A DNA stretch of 6,315 nt from Hyphomicrobiaceae bacterium (GTDB taxonomy: Bacteria > Pseudomonadota > Alphaproteobacteria > Rhizobiales > Hyphomicrobiaceae), in assembly GCA_020442225.1 (NCBI GenBank), contig JAGRKR010000367.1, positions 1 to 6,315 on the forward strand, in the 5' to 3' direction. This document shows, piece after piece, positions 1 to 6,018 of the stretch; the stretch's first letter is position 1; each line of letters opens with the position of its first letter. The translations under genes and the position numbers were made by a program. The notes under the pieces are model-generated. The model was not told the origin of the DNA, did no database searches, and saw only the letters and a program-made list of their open reading frames with translations.

Positions 1-26
1 TGGTTCGAATCCAGGTTCCCCAGCCA
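1..26 (+). tRNA. 3' end of a tRNA gene, probably tRNA-Gln (partial)
   Basis: The window opens inside the T arm of a tRNA. TTCGAAT at 4-10 is the T loop and is flanked by TGG (1-3) and CCAGG (11-15), which pair as the visible part of a T stem. Next come seven acceptor bases TTCCCCA (16-22), discriminator G (23) and an encoded CCA (24-26). The deduced 5' acceptor strand would be TGGGGAA. A TGGGG start with a G discriminator and encoded CCA fits bacterial tRNA-Gln, and the T arm matches that of the E. coli tRNA-Gln genes as I remember them. The anticodon lies outside the window, so the amino acid is inferred. The same sequence could instead be a 3' tRNA remnant left as an attachment site by an integrated element. 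Confidence 0.75.
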
Positions 27-394
27 ACTCCCTGATGCAAATCGTTCTCCGTTCAGACGACGCGCCGAAGTTTGTCGTTGTTTTCGAGTGTTGTAGCGGC
101 AGGGCTGTTGACTGCGGCACCGGCCAGTGGGCCGAATTCAGTTCTCCGAGCGGCCGATTTCTCCGAACCTGTTGACTTCGGGTGTTTCGGTAAACAGGTT
201 GCAGCCTCTGTTTTCATTGGGTTTTTCGCACTCCCGAATTCACCCATTTCGCATCGGAATTTGGGGTTGCGGAACAACCTGAGATCAAAATGACGCATCC
301 GTTGCGCCGCTTGCGGGACGCTGCGAACCTTGCTGACCGAAAGTATGGCGGCGACCGCGGGCGCGTCGGCTATCGCGGCAAGCCAGAAGTCGCG
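27..394. other. Gene-free, lower-GC stretch between tRNA end and NTPase-nuclease gene
   Basis: I see no convincing gene here. G+C over 181-300 is about 48%, far below the neighbouring coding DNA. Short exact direct repeats occur: GTTCTCCG at 44-51 and 141-148, TTCTCCGA at 142-149 and 159-166, and CCGAATTCA at 132-140 and 234-242. An inverted repeat lies at 166-200. Small open frames exist on both strands (72-293 plus; 53-298 minus) but lack ribosome binding sites and recognisable protein sequence. The tRNA and the large minus-strand gene both transcribe into this stretch. It therefore probably holds transcript ends and perhaps an island boundary, although no classical stem with a T run is visible. 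Confidence 0.6.
166..200. repeat. 8-bp inverted repeat
   Basis: AACCTGTT (166-173) and AACAGGTT (193-200) are perfect reverse complements separated by 19 bases. The same segment also contains CCGAA (163-167) with two TTCGG copies (177-181 and 186-190), so alternative shorter stems could form. It sits between two genes that point toward each other. It could act as a weak transcript end or a protein-binding site, but there is no T run after either arm, so I do not call it an intrinsic terminator. Confidence 0.35.
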
Positions 395-3300
395 CTACGT
401 AGTGATGGCTGCGCCGGCCGCTGAGAGCGCACCGCTGGAGCTCGGCTCCGGACGGGTCAGATCGAGTACAACAATGTCGACGCGTCCCGCCCGCGCAGCG
501 CGGCTCGTCGCGCGTAGGGCTTCGTGCAGTTCCTGCGGCGTCGAAGGCGGGCCGATCCCAGCAGGCGACCTTGTCAGGGCCACAGCGCCGCCGAACCACA
601 GGACAAGAAAGATGCCACGCTCGGCCCGCCAGTCCGTGACGTAGAGATGGTCAAGCTGCTCGTCGGCGCTAGTCCAGAGGTTGCGGTGCCATTGGCCCTT
701 AATCTCGACGGGCAGGATCAATCGCGCGCCAGCCCGGACGACGATGTCCACCCGCTTGTCATCGGCCCCGTGGCTCTCCGGGATGTACTCGAGAGACGCG
801 TCGGACGCGCGCAGCATCTTGATCAGCTCGTCGCGGCAAGGCTCCTCGTCCTTGTGGCGGCCGTCCTCGCGCAAGAACCCCCTATACCAATCGACGTCGC
901 TTCCCCGAAGCATGGCCTGCACGACGTCCATGTTCTCAAGCATCACCGCCTGAAGGTCGGCCGCGCCGCCAGGGGCCCCGCCGTCCAGGATCGTGGCGAT
1001 CTCCCCGATTGCAGGGGGGGTGTAGGCCTGTTCGACGCGCTTGCGCCGCTGCTCGGCGGCGACGGCCCTGACGTGACCAGTATAGCCGTCCGAGGGCGCC
1101 CCTACCAAGCCGGCCATCGCGGCGACCGCCTCGTCCGAAGTGTCCTCCCCCAGCCGTGAGATCAAGCCGGAGAGGTAGCTAGTAGCGTCCCAAGGGTTCC
1201 TGCTACCGGTGGTCATGCCGGTGGGCATTGGACTTGCGGGCCAAAGTGTCCGGAAGGTTGTCACAATCCACGCGATGTGGCGGGAACTGAGCGGCAACGA
1301 CGCACGATCGTCGTCGCGGTCGCTCGCCGTGCGGCGGCAGATAGCCCAGAGGAGGTCCGGCTCAGCCGCCCCGTCGAGACGAGCCTCGGCGGCCTCCAGA
1401 TCAATCAACAGCTGCACCGCGTCCCAGGTCCGTCGCCGTTCGTCGTCGAGGGCCGTCGCGCGACACGCTTCACCGATCCGGGCGAGCTCGTCGCAGCGGT
1501 CGGAATGGAGGACGCGGTCGATCAGTTCGGCCTCGGGCCTGGCAGGCAAGTCTGGATACTGTTGCAGCCATTCAATGGCGAGCGCGGCAGCCAAGGCTGC
1601 ATCGCGGTCCGCTCTCATCAGCTGGTAAAGCTCGTCGACATGCTCGCGCCTGCGGCGAAGCTGGGCGCCGATGAAGAGGCGAACGGCTCCCTCCCAAGCC
1701 CCGCGCGTCCGAAGATCGGTCTCCAGCCGGTCAGCAAGCCCGGTCAACCCCGCGTGTTCCTCAATTCCTGAGCTCCATAGCTCGAATAACCCTGCCATCA
1801 GTCGCTCGTCCGGCAAATCCGTGAACGGCTCCGCGCGAAGACGCAGCCGCTCAGCAAGAGCGGCCACGATCACGTCGCCCGCGTAGTATCGGCGCCCGTT
1901 CGCGAAGCTGAGCGCCATGCGCGTGGCACTCGGGCGGGGCGGCGCCGCGGTCAGGAACGACTCGAACCCGTCGTGGGCCGCGGCGGCGACCACAGGCCCC
2001 AGCCATTCTTCGACGCGCTCATGTGCAGGGAGTCCATCCCCGACATCATAGAAGCGCTTCAGGTAGGCTTGGGCCGCTCCGTGAAGCCACGAGAGATCGC
2101 CGGCCCGCATCCGGTCGACTTGTCCAATATGGTCCTCTCGGGCCCGCCCGAACTGCTCCGCCCGCTCCACGGCGTGTCGCTGCGCCTCGCGGTCCTCCTC
2201 GATCTTCCATTCGGGCACGACCACGTCCGAAAGGCGCGCGATACGCTCTCGGCGCACGGCATCATCCCCCACGAGGCGCTCCGCGGCCTGGCGCGGGAAC
2301 CGGCCTCTCTCTTCGTCGTGAGGTACAAGGCAGAGAATATCAAACCATCGCTCATCGTTCGGTGCAGGTGGATCGAGAGCCGCAAGCAGAGCAACGACGT
2401 CGGATTCGTCCACTGTAAGCCCGGCGTTGATTCTCGCGAGCCGCATCTGCCTCCGCCAAATTGACTCTTCGCCGGCTTGGAGCAGCACTTGGTGCTGGAT
2501 CGCCCGTCGGACGTCGTCAAGCGTCCGCAGCCTCTCCCGAAGGGTTGTGGCCTTGTCGCGGTGGTACGAGTGCCAACTCTCCAGTGGCTGCAGCCATCCC
2601 CAAAGGCGAGCGCCCTCCACGGGATCGAGGGCAAGGCGCCGGAGTACGAGGCCGTGTAGGGCGTCGATCAGGTCGTTGTGGTTGATGCCCGCCTCTCGGG
2701 GGAGCAGTTCGCGGAGGTGGTTCGAAAGGATATCCAGTATGCTATCGAGGCGATCCGGAGGGACGATCTCAGGCAGACGCCAGAAACGCGCCGCAAGGTG
2801 GTCAGACTCCTCACGGGGCCATGAGCAGAGAAGCAGGCCGTCGAAGGTCAGGACGACCTCGACGATCTGCCGGTCGGTGAATGCGCCCAAGCCTACCGCC
2901 CGCATCATATCGTACGCGAGGCGAACCGAGTTACGATCGGCCTGCTGCCGAAGGTCTTCCACCCAGACGGGCCAGTCTTCCCCATCCAGCTTTGCCAAGG
3001 CTGTACCCGCCTCCCAGCGGATGGCGAAGACCTCCGCCTGGTCCTGAAGGAGTTGCCGGAGCGCGTCGCGGTACGGCTCCGCCTTGACGCCGTCGGTCAG
3101 CTGCTCGAGCAGAAGGAGACGGAAGGCGACCGGGGCCAGCCGATCCAGGACCACGCGGTTTACCCTTTCGCGCAGCGGGAGGGACACGAGCGTAGCCGCC
3201 CGTGCCGCTCCACGCTGCCAGAAGCGTGGGTTTCGGTGTGCCAAGGCTTCCAGCGCCTCGAAAAGGGCTCTTGCTTGCGTCGCTGTCAGGGCGTCGGCAT

Positions 3301-4399
3301 CGCCGTATTCAATGACGCCCATCGGGTCGGCGGCGATGACCGCATCGGCCAGGTGGGGACTGCGTGCGAGCCAGGCATGAAGGCCACGAAGGCTCGTGGG
3401 CACGAGCCCGGGGGAGTGAAAAAGGTGCAGGTGGCGCCTGCGCTTCGCCCGCGTGTCGGCCCGCTTGGCGAGCCATGCCGCCCCAAGGAACTCGCCGATG
3501 CGACGGTGCCAATAGGTGAAGCTGTCTTCGCCACCCGCGAAGAGCCGAGTGCCCAAGACCTGCGCGAGGTGTCCGCCGGCAAGCGCGTCGATTTCGGCGA
3601 CGGGAAGCTCGCCCTCCTCCAAGTTCGCCTGCCCTCTCCGGCGGATCGCGGAAGCGCCCGACAGGATGAGGGCGGCGAAGGCCGCGCCTGCCGCATCCAG
3701 AGCGATTTCTCGTGAAAGCTCCTGGCGGCCTATCCCATCCCGGTGCTCGACACGCAGCTTCTCGACGGCGAGTTCGAAGAGCGTGCCGCTGCTCGTAGGT
3801 AGGAGCTCATCGGAGGGTAGCCGGGCAAGCAGATCGAGGGTCTGAGGGTTCCCGAGGTAGTCGAGTCCGTAGGACTCGAAGTGCTCGATGAGATCTGTGG
3901 CGCGCTCCGCGCCCACCTGCTCCGACAGGATCGCGAGTTGATCCTCCCGGCAGAGCGGTTCGAGATGGAGCTGCAACGGCTCAGCCGAGTATTGCTCGTG
4001 TATCGCCGCTACGGATGTGGCCGCCTGCCAGTCGGCCACCCGGCAGGAGAGCACGAAGCGGGGATAGCCGAGCGCGCCGAGCTTCCGGAGGACAAGATCG
4101 ACAGTGTCTCCTTCTCGCGCTGCCGCGACCTCGTCGAGCGCATCGACGAGGATCAGCGGCGCATCGCCGAGAAGGGTCGCCGGATCGGGCCGGTTGATAA
4201 GCTGGCGGGCGGTACAGGGCATGACGCCCATCACTTCGCCGAGTGAACTCAGAAGACTACTCTTACCCATGCCCGGTTCACCTAGCACCACCAGCGACTC
4301 GGGGCGGCCTGAGAGTTCGTCCTCACGGATTCGCTCGCGCCCGTTTTCAAGCGTTTCGTGCCAGAGCGTCCGCGAGACGTAGGTCAAATGGCCCCTCAC
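395..4399 (-). CDS. NACHT/STAND-type NTPase with C-terminal PD-(D/E)XK nuclease-like domain; probable anti-phage defence protein
   Basis: A 1334-residue predicted soluble protein. Seen: Walker A GEPGMGKSS (residues 40-48), Walker B LILVDALDE (82-90, the NACHT-style D-A-x-D-E form), sensor-like LSCR (117-120), NPQTLDLL (184-191) and FTYWHRRIGEFLGAAWLA (294-311), which resembles the end of NACHT modules. Residues about 320-1150 look helical and repeat-like, with no motif I recognise. The C terminus has VDIVV (D1218), PVEIKGQ (E1232, K1234), then a Q-L-x-x-L-Y segment and FLVLWFGG, a typical D...ExK nuclease core. Known: bacterial NACHT/STAND proteins sense phage products, oligomerise and activate an attached effector. 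Inferred: the middle senses and the nuclease cuts nucleic acid. The start is GTG at 4399 without a clear ribosome binding site, with an in-frame stop seven codons upstream. TTG at 4387, four bases after GAGGGG, is a good alternative (1330 residues). The frame is intact. The target and trigger are unknown. Confidence 0.88.
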   Translation of the reverse strand: MRGHLTYVSRTLWHETLENGRERIREDELSGRPESLVVLGEPGMGKSSLLSSLGEVMGVMPCTARQLINRPDPATLLGDAPLILVDALDEVAAAREGDTVDLVLRKLGALGYPRFVLSCRVADWQAATSVAAIHEQYSAEPLQLHLEPLCREDQLAILSEQVGAERATDLIEHFESYGLDYLGNPQTLDLLARLPSDELLPTSSGTLFELAVEKLRVEHRDGIGRQELSREIALDAAGAAFAALILSGASAIRRRGQANLEEGELPVAEIDALAGGHLAQVLGTRLFAGGEDSFTYWHRRIGEFLGAAWLAKRADTRAKRRRHLHLFHSPGLVPTSLRGLHAWLARSPHLADAVIAADPMGVIEYGDADALTATQARALFEALEALAHRNPRFWQRGAARAATLVSLPLRERVNRVVLDRLAPVAFRLLLLEQLTDGVKAEPYRDALRQLLQDQAEVFAIRWEAGTALAKLDGEDWPVWVEDLRQQADRNSVRLAYDMMRAVGLGAFTDRQIVEVVLTFDGLLLCSWPREESDHLAARFWRLPEIVPPDRLDSILDILSNHLRELLPREAGINHNDLIDALHGLVLRRLALDPVEGARLWGWLQPLESWHSYHRDKATTLRERLRTLDDVRRAIQHQVLLQAGEESIWRRQMRLARINAGLTVDESDVVALLAALDPPAPNDERWFDILCLVPHDEERGRFPRQAAERLVGDDAVRRERIARLSDVVVPEWKIEEDREAQRHAVERAEQFGRAREDHIGQVDRMRAGDLSWLHGAAQAYLKRFYDVGDGLPAHERVEEWLGPVVAAAAHDGFESFLTAAPPRPSATRMALSFANGRRYYAGDVIVAALAERLRLRAEPFTDLPDERLMAGLFELWSSGIEEHAGLTGLADRLETDLRTRGAWEGAVRLFIGAQLRRRREHVDELYQLMRADRDAALAAALAIEWLQQYPDLPARPEAELIDRVLHSDRCDELARIGEACRATALDDERRRTWDAVQLLIDLEAAEARLDGAAEPDLLWAICRRTASDRDDDRASLPLSSRHIAWIVTTFRTLWPASPMPTGMTTGSRNPWDATSYLSGLISRLGEDTSDEAVAAMAGLVGAPSDGYTGHVRAVAAEQRRKRVEQAYTPPAIGEIATILDGGAPGGAADLQAVMLENMDVVQAMLRGSDVDWYRGFLREDGRHKDEEPCRDELIKMLRASDASLEYIPESHGADDKRVDIVVRAGARLILPVEIKGQWHRNLWTSADEQLDHLYVTDWRAERGIFLVLWFGGAVALTRSPAGIGPPSTPQELHEALRATSRAARAGRVDIVVLDLTRPEPSSSGALSAAGAAITT

Positions 4400-4423
4400 G
4401 GGATCATCGGTTGCCGGTCAGTG

Positions 4424-4452
4424 CTTGTAGGGCGATCCAAGACGCACGGCAA
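4424..4452 (-). promoter_or_regulatory. Possible sigma-70-like promoter for the NTPase-nuclease gene
   Basis: On the minus strand, TTGCCG (4447-4452) is followed after exactly 17 bases by TACAAG (4424-4429). Each hexamer matches four of six consensus bases. The -10 box lies about 25 bases before the GTG at 4399, a sensible leader length. Matches this weak are common by chance. The gene could also be read through from the small gene ending at 4539, 139 bp upstream on the same strand. Confidence 0.25.
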
Positions 4453-4522
4453 CGGAAGGCCGGTACACAACTAGAGAATGGACATGAAGGCTCTCGGCGC
4501 ATCAGCGGGTGCCGATGACCGG

Positions 4523-4535
4523 GGTGATCATCACC
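4523..4535. repeat. 13-bp palindrome after the small minus-strand gene
   Basis: GGTGAT-C-ATCACC is a perfect 6-bp inverted repeat around one central base. It lies three bases past the TAA (4539-4541) of the upstream gene and about 125 bp before the start of the NTPase-nuclease gene. As RNA it could form a five-pair stem with a three-base loop, but no T run follows. A dimeric protein binding site is equally possible. Function is unknown. Confidence 0.3.
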
Positions 4536-4538
4536 ACG

Positions 4539-5183
4539 TTACTGCTGGGCGTAGCTGTGAACGCCATCTGGTGCTTGGCGACCTACGGGTTCGGGCACCT
4601 GTCCGTCAGACACCGTCAGCGGCCACTCGAGTTCCTCAACCGGTAGCCCGTGATCCCCGAGCTCGGCCATCAGTTTCTCGATCGCCTGACTCAGCCGACC
4701 CGAGACGACCCGAGATTGCTGCTGGATACTCCCAATTTGGGCCACCGGCAGCTGCAGGTAGTGCTGCGCGTCTTTGTCCAGCGCGGACGACCGCATGAAC
4801 TCCCGCAGCCGCTGAATCTGAAGATAGGCGCTGACGACGATCGGAACCGAGGCGCCCGGTAGGCGGCCAATATGCTGGACGTTCGCGTCGAAGATGGGTG
4901 TCGCATAGATGGGTAGGACTACCCTGTCCTTCTTTTGATCTTCCTTGAACTCCTTCTGCGCCAGGTGCTGGATGTTCGCTCGCATCTGCGCCAGTTCGAC
5001 TAGGAGCCCACGCCCGAGCTCGAGCGACTCGTGCTGGCGCCGCCGCCTTGCAAGATCTGCCTCGTGCTGACGCTGATCGCGGGCGAGTTTCGCGGTGTAG
5101 AGAAGGGTCAGGATCACACCGATGAAGCCGACGGCGACGCCGACCAGCTCCTGGAAATCCTTGATCACCTCGTACCAGGACAC
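4539..5183 (-). CDS. Small single-pass membrane protein with charged helical region, unknown function
   Basis: I do not recognise this gene by name. The product is about 214 residues. A short N terminus (SWYEVIKDFQEL) is followed by one clear membrane segment (VGVAVGFIGVILTLLYTAK, about residues 14-32). A strongly charged, probably coiled-coil stretch follows (about 33-80). Next is a small domain with P-I-Y-x-T-P-I-F-x-A-N-x-x-x-I-G-x-L-P, a pattern I vaguely associate with small hypothetical membrane proteins of accessory regions. The last 30 residues are polar and probably disordered. Positive residues after the membrane segment suggest a cytoplasmic bulk. I prefer GTG at 5183, with AGGTGG five bases before it, over GTG at 5192, whose only purine-rich stretch directly abuts the codon. 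The NTPase-nuclease gene lies 139 bp downstream on the same strand, so co-transcription is possible. Real gene: fairly sure. Function: unknown. Confidence 0.75.
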   Translation of the reverse strand: MSWYEVIKDFQELVGVAVGFIGVILTLLYTAKLARDQRQHEADLARRRRQHESLELGRGLLVELAQMRANIQHLAQKEFKEDQKKDRVVLPIYATPIFDANVQHIGRLPGASVPIVVSAYLQIQRLREFMRSSALDKDAQHYLQLPVAQIGSIQQQSRVVSGRLSQAIEKLMAELGDHGLPVEELEWPLTVSDGQVPEPVGRQAPDGVHSYAQQ

Positions 5184-5188
5184 GCCGA

Positions 5189-5194
5189 CCACCT
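5189..5194 (-). promoter_or_regulatory. Ribosome binding site deciding the 5183 start
   Basis: On the minus strand the sequence reads AGGTGG, then five bases TCGGC, then GTG (5183-5181). The longer purine run GAGAGAGGTGG sits at normal spacing for this codon. It overlaps the alternative GTG at 5192, which would have no spacer. This favours the shorter protein. Confidence 0.5.
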
Positions 5195-5226
5195 CTCTCG
5201 ACGGAAGGTTATGCCGCGTCTACTGA

Positions 5227-5246
5227 CCGAAGAAGGGGTTTTTCGG
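5227..5246 (+). promoter_or_regulatory. Hairpin overlapping the ribosome binding site of the plus-strand membrane gene
   Basis: CCGAAGAA (5227-5234) can pair with TTTTTCGG (5239-5246) around a GGGG loop, giving seven Watson-Crick pairs and one G-U. The last two bases of the stem are the first two of the GGAGGT ribosome binding site (5245-5250). In RNA this could partly hide the site. The hairpin lies in the short divergent gap, so it could also be a DNA-level site. Regulation by it is inference only. Confidence 0.3.
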
Positions 5247-5250
5247 AGGT
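5245..5250 (+). promoter_or_regulatory. Ribosome binding site supporting a TTG start
   Basis: GGAGGT ends six bases before TTG at 5257-5259. This near-perfect Shine-Dalgarno sequence at ideal spacing is the main reason for accepting the rare TTG start. Confidence 0.7.
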
Positions 5251-5256
5251 GTCTCG

Positions 5257-5907
5257 TTGAAAGCTGCAATTTACTACCTTAAGCGGGTCGCGGCCTGGGT
5301 GTGGCAGGGTTGTCATCTCCTTTCGGGCCCACTGCTCGCTTTAGGCGCCCCGCTTGTCGCAGCATGGCTTTGGCCGACCGAGTTCGGCTTCCGCTCCGTC
5401 GGTTTTCTCCTCCAAGTGCTCGGCGTCTGGATCGTCTGGGTCGGAATCCGCGGCACCCGCAAGCAGTTCGACGTGCCAGGCTCATGGGCTCAGACCAAGG
5501 CGTGGATGTCGAGCTTCCCGCGCATCCGGGGCCGAGTAATCTTGGCATCGGGTTCGGCAATCGTGTCGCTCTCCGGTATGTCCGCCCGCGCGCACGTCTG
5601 GTCTGGCGTCCCCGAGGGCGCCACCGTCGAGCAGCGTCTCGAAGCCGTCGAGAAGAACGTCAGGAGGGTGCGGGACGATCTAAGCGCACATCAGAAGGAG
5701 GCCGACGACAGGGTTCGCGCCCAGGACGAGGTGATGAAACGGGAACGAGCCGAACGTGAGGCCGCCGACAAAGAGATCCACGAGAAGATCAAGGAGACCG
5801 AGACAGGCGGCCTAAAGCTGAATGCAGCCGGCGTCTGGTGGCTGCTATCGGGAACGGTGTGCTCGACCTTCCCAGAAGAGATTGCTCACATGCTCCGGGG
5901 TGCGTAG
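5257..5907 (+). CDS. Membrane protein: two-segment hairpin, long coiled coil, C-terminal hydrophobic segment; unknown function
   Basis: I do not recognise the family. The 216-residue product has two hydrophobic segments near the N terminus (about 21-39, LLSGPLLALGAPLVAAWLW; about 47-65, SVGFLLQVLGVWIVWVGIR). A basic loop and a weakly hydrophobic stretch follow (about 93-107). A highly charged coiled coil runs from about 122 to 182 (VEQRLEAVEKNV, then heptads rich in Lys, Arg and Glu). Near the end is a third hydrophobic segment (about 187-204, AAGVWWLLSGTVCSTF). It is most likely an inner-membrane protein with the coiled coil on one face. The TTG start is well supported by GGAGGT six bases before it. 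It is divergent from the single-pass membrane gene, with about 73 bp between start codons. Two neighbouring membrane/coiled-coil proteins could interact, and membrane effectors are common in defence islands, but nothing here proves a link to the NTPase-nuclease. Confidence 0.75.
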   Translation: MKAAIYYLKRVAAWVWQGCHLLSGPLLALGAPLVAAWLWPTEFGFRSVGFLLQVLGVWIVWVGIRGTRKQFDVPGSWAQTKAWMSSFPRIRGRVILASGSAIVSLSGMSARAHVWSGVPEGATVEQRLEAVEKNVRRVRDDLSAHQKEADDRVRAQDEVMKRERAEREAADKEIHEKIKETETGGLKLNAAGVWWLLSGTVCSTFPEEIAHMLRGA

Positions 5908-5988
5908 CCGCGCAAGACGATCCAGTTTGACCCCGTCGCCCGTGTCCCAGGCCAGGAACCGTCGCACCCTCGGTATCGTGTAGTGCAT
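5845..5988 (-). CDS. Possible 47-residue small protein, antisense to the end of the plus-strand membrane gene
   Basis: An ATG at 5988 follows GAGGA with an eight-base spacer and opens 47 codons ending in TAG (5845-5847). The product begins MHYTIPRVRRFLAWDTGDG and is basic. In the part outside the overlap (5908-5988) most third codon positions are G or C (about 19 of the first 23 codons), as expected for a gene at this composition. The frame is the same as that of the helix-turn-helix protein ending at 6019, eleven codons upstream of the ATG. The last 63 bases overlap the plus-strand membrane gene on the opposite strand. It could be a real small gene, a remnant of something cut by insertion, or chance. 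I do not recognise the protein. Confidence 0.25.
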   Translation of the reverse strand: MHYTIPRVRRFLAWDTGDGVKLDRLARLRTPEHVSNLFWEGRAHRSR

Positions 5989-5996
5989 AGCCGAGG
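5968..5996. repeat. Inverted repeat between convergent genes
   Basis: CCTCGG (5968-5973) and CCGAGG (5991-5996) are perfect reverse complements with 17 bases between them. They lie in the 111-bp gap between the plus-strand membrane gene (ends 5907) and the minus-strand helix-turn-helix gene (ends 6019). This position suits a two-way transcript end, but the loop is long and no T run follows on either strand, so the call is weak. Confidence 0.25.
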
Positions 5997-6018
5997 TCCT
6001 CACCGATGAGTGGAGACG

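Noticed and set aside
72..293. Plus-strand frame starting at TTG 72, with a faintly signal-peptide-like start
   Set aside because: No ribosome binding site, low-GC third positions unlike the neighbours, and no recognisable domain.
53..298. Minus-strand 81-codon frame from ATG 298 as an independent gene
   Set aside because: No ribosome binding site before the ATG and falling G+C. Kept only as a weak note on the frame continuing past the large gene's stop.
27..394. Intrinsic terminator between the tRNA and the large gene
   Set aside because: Inverted repeats are present but none is followed by a T run on either strand.
524..1159. Plus-strand open frame of 211 codons
   Set aside because: Lies wholly antisense to the nuclease part of the large gene. 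It is an effect of G/C-rich third positions and has no recognisable domain.
1277..2464. Plus-strand open frames at 1277-1771 and 1973-2464
   Set aside because: Antisense shadows of the helical middle of the large protein.
3053..3715. Plus-strand open frame of 220 codons
   Set aside because: Antisense to the NACHT/helical region. Composition is a mirror of the real gene and the product resembles no family I know.
5279..5759. Open frames in other phases over the plus-strand membrane gene
   Set aside because: Arg/Ser/Pro-rich shadow products. The 5257 frame has the ribosome binding site, membrane segments and coiled coil.
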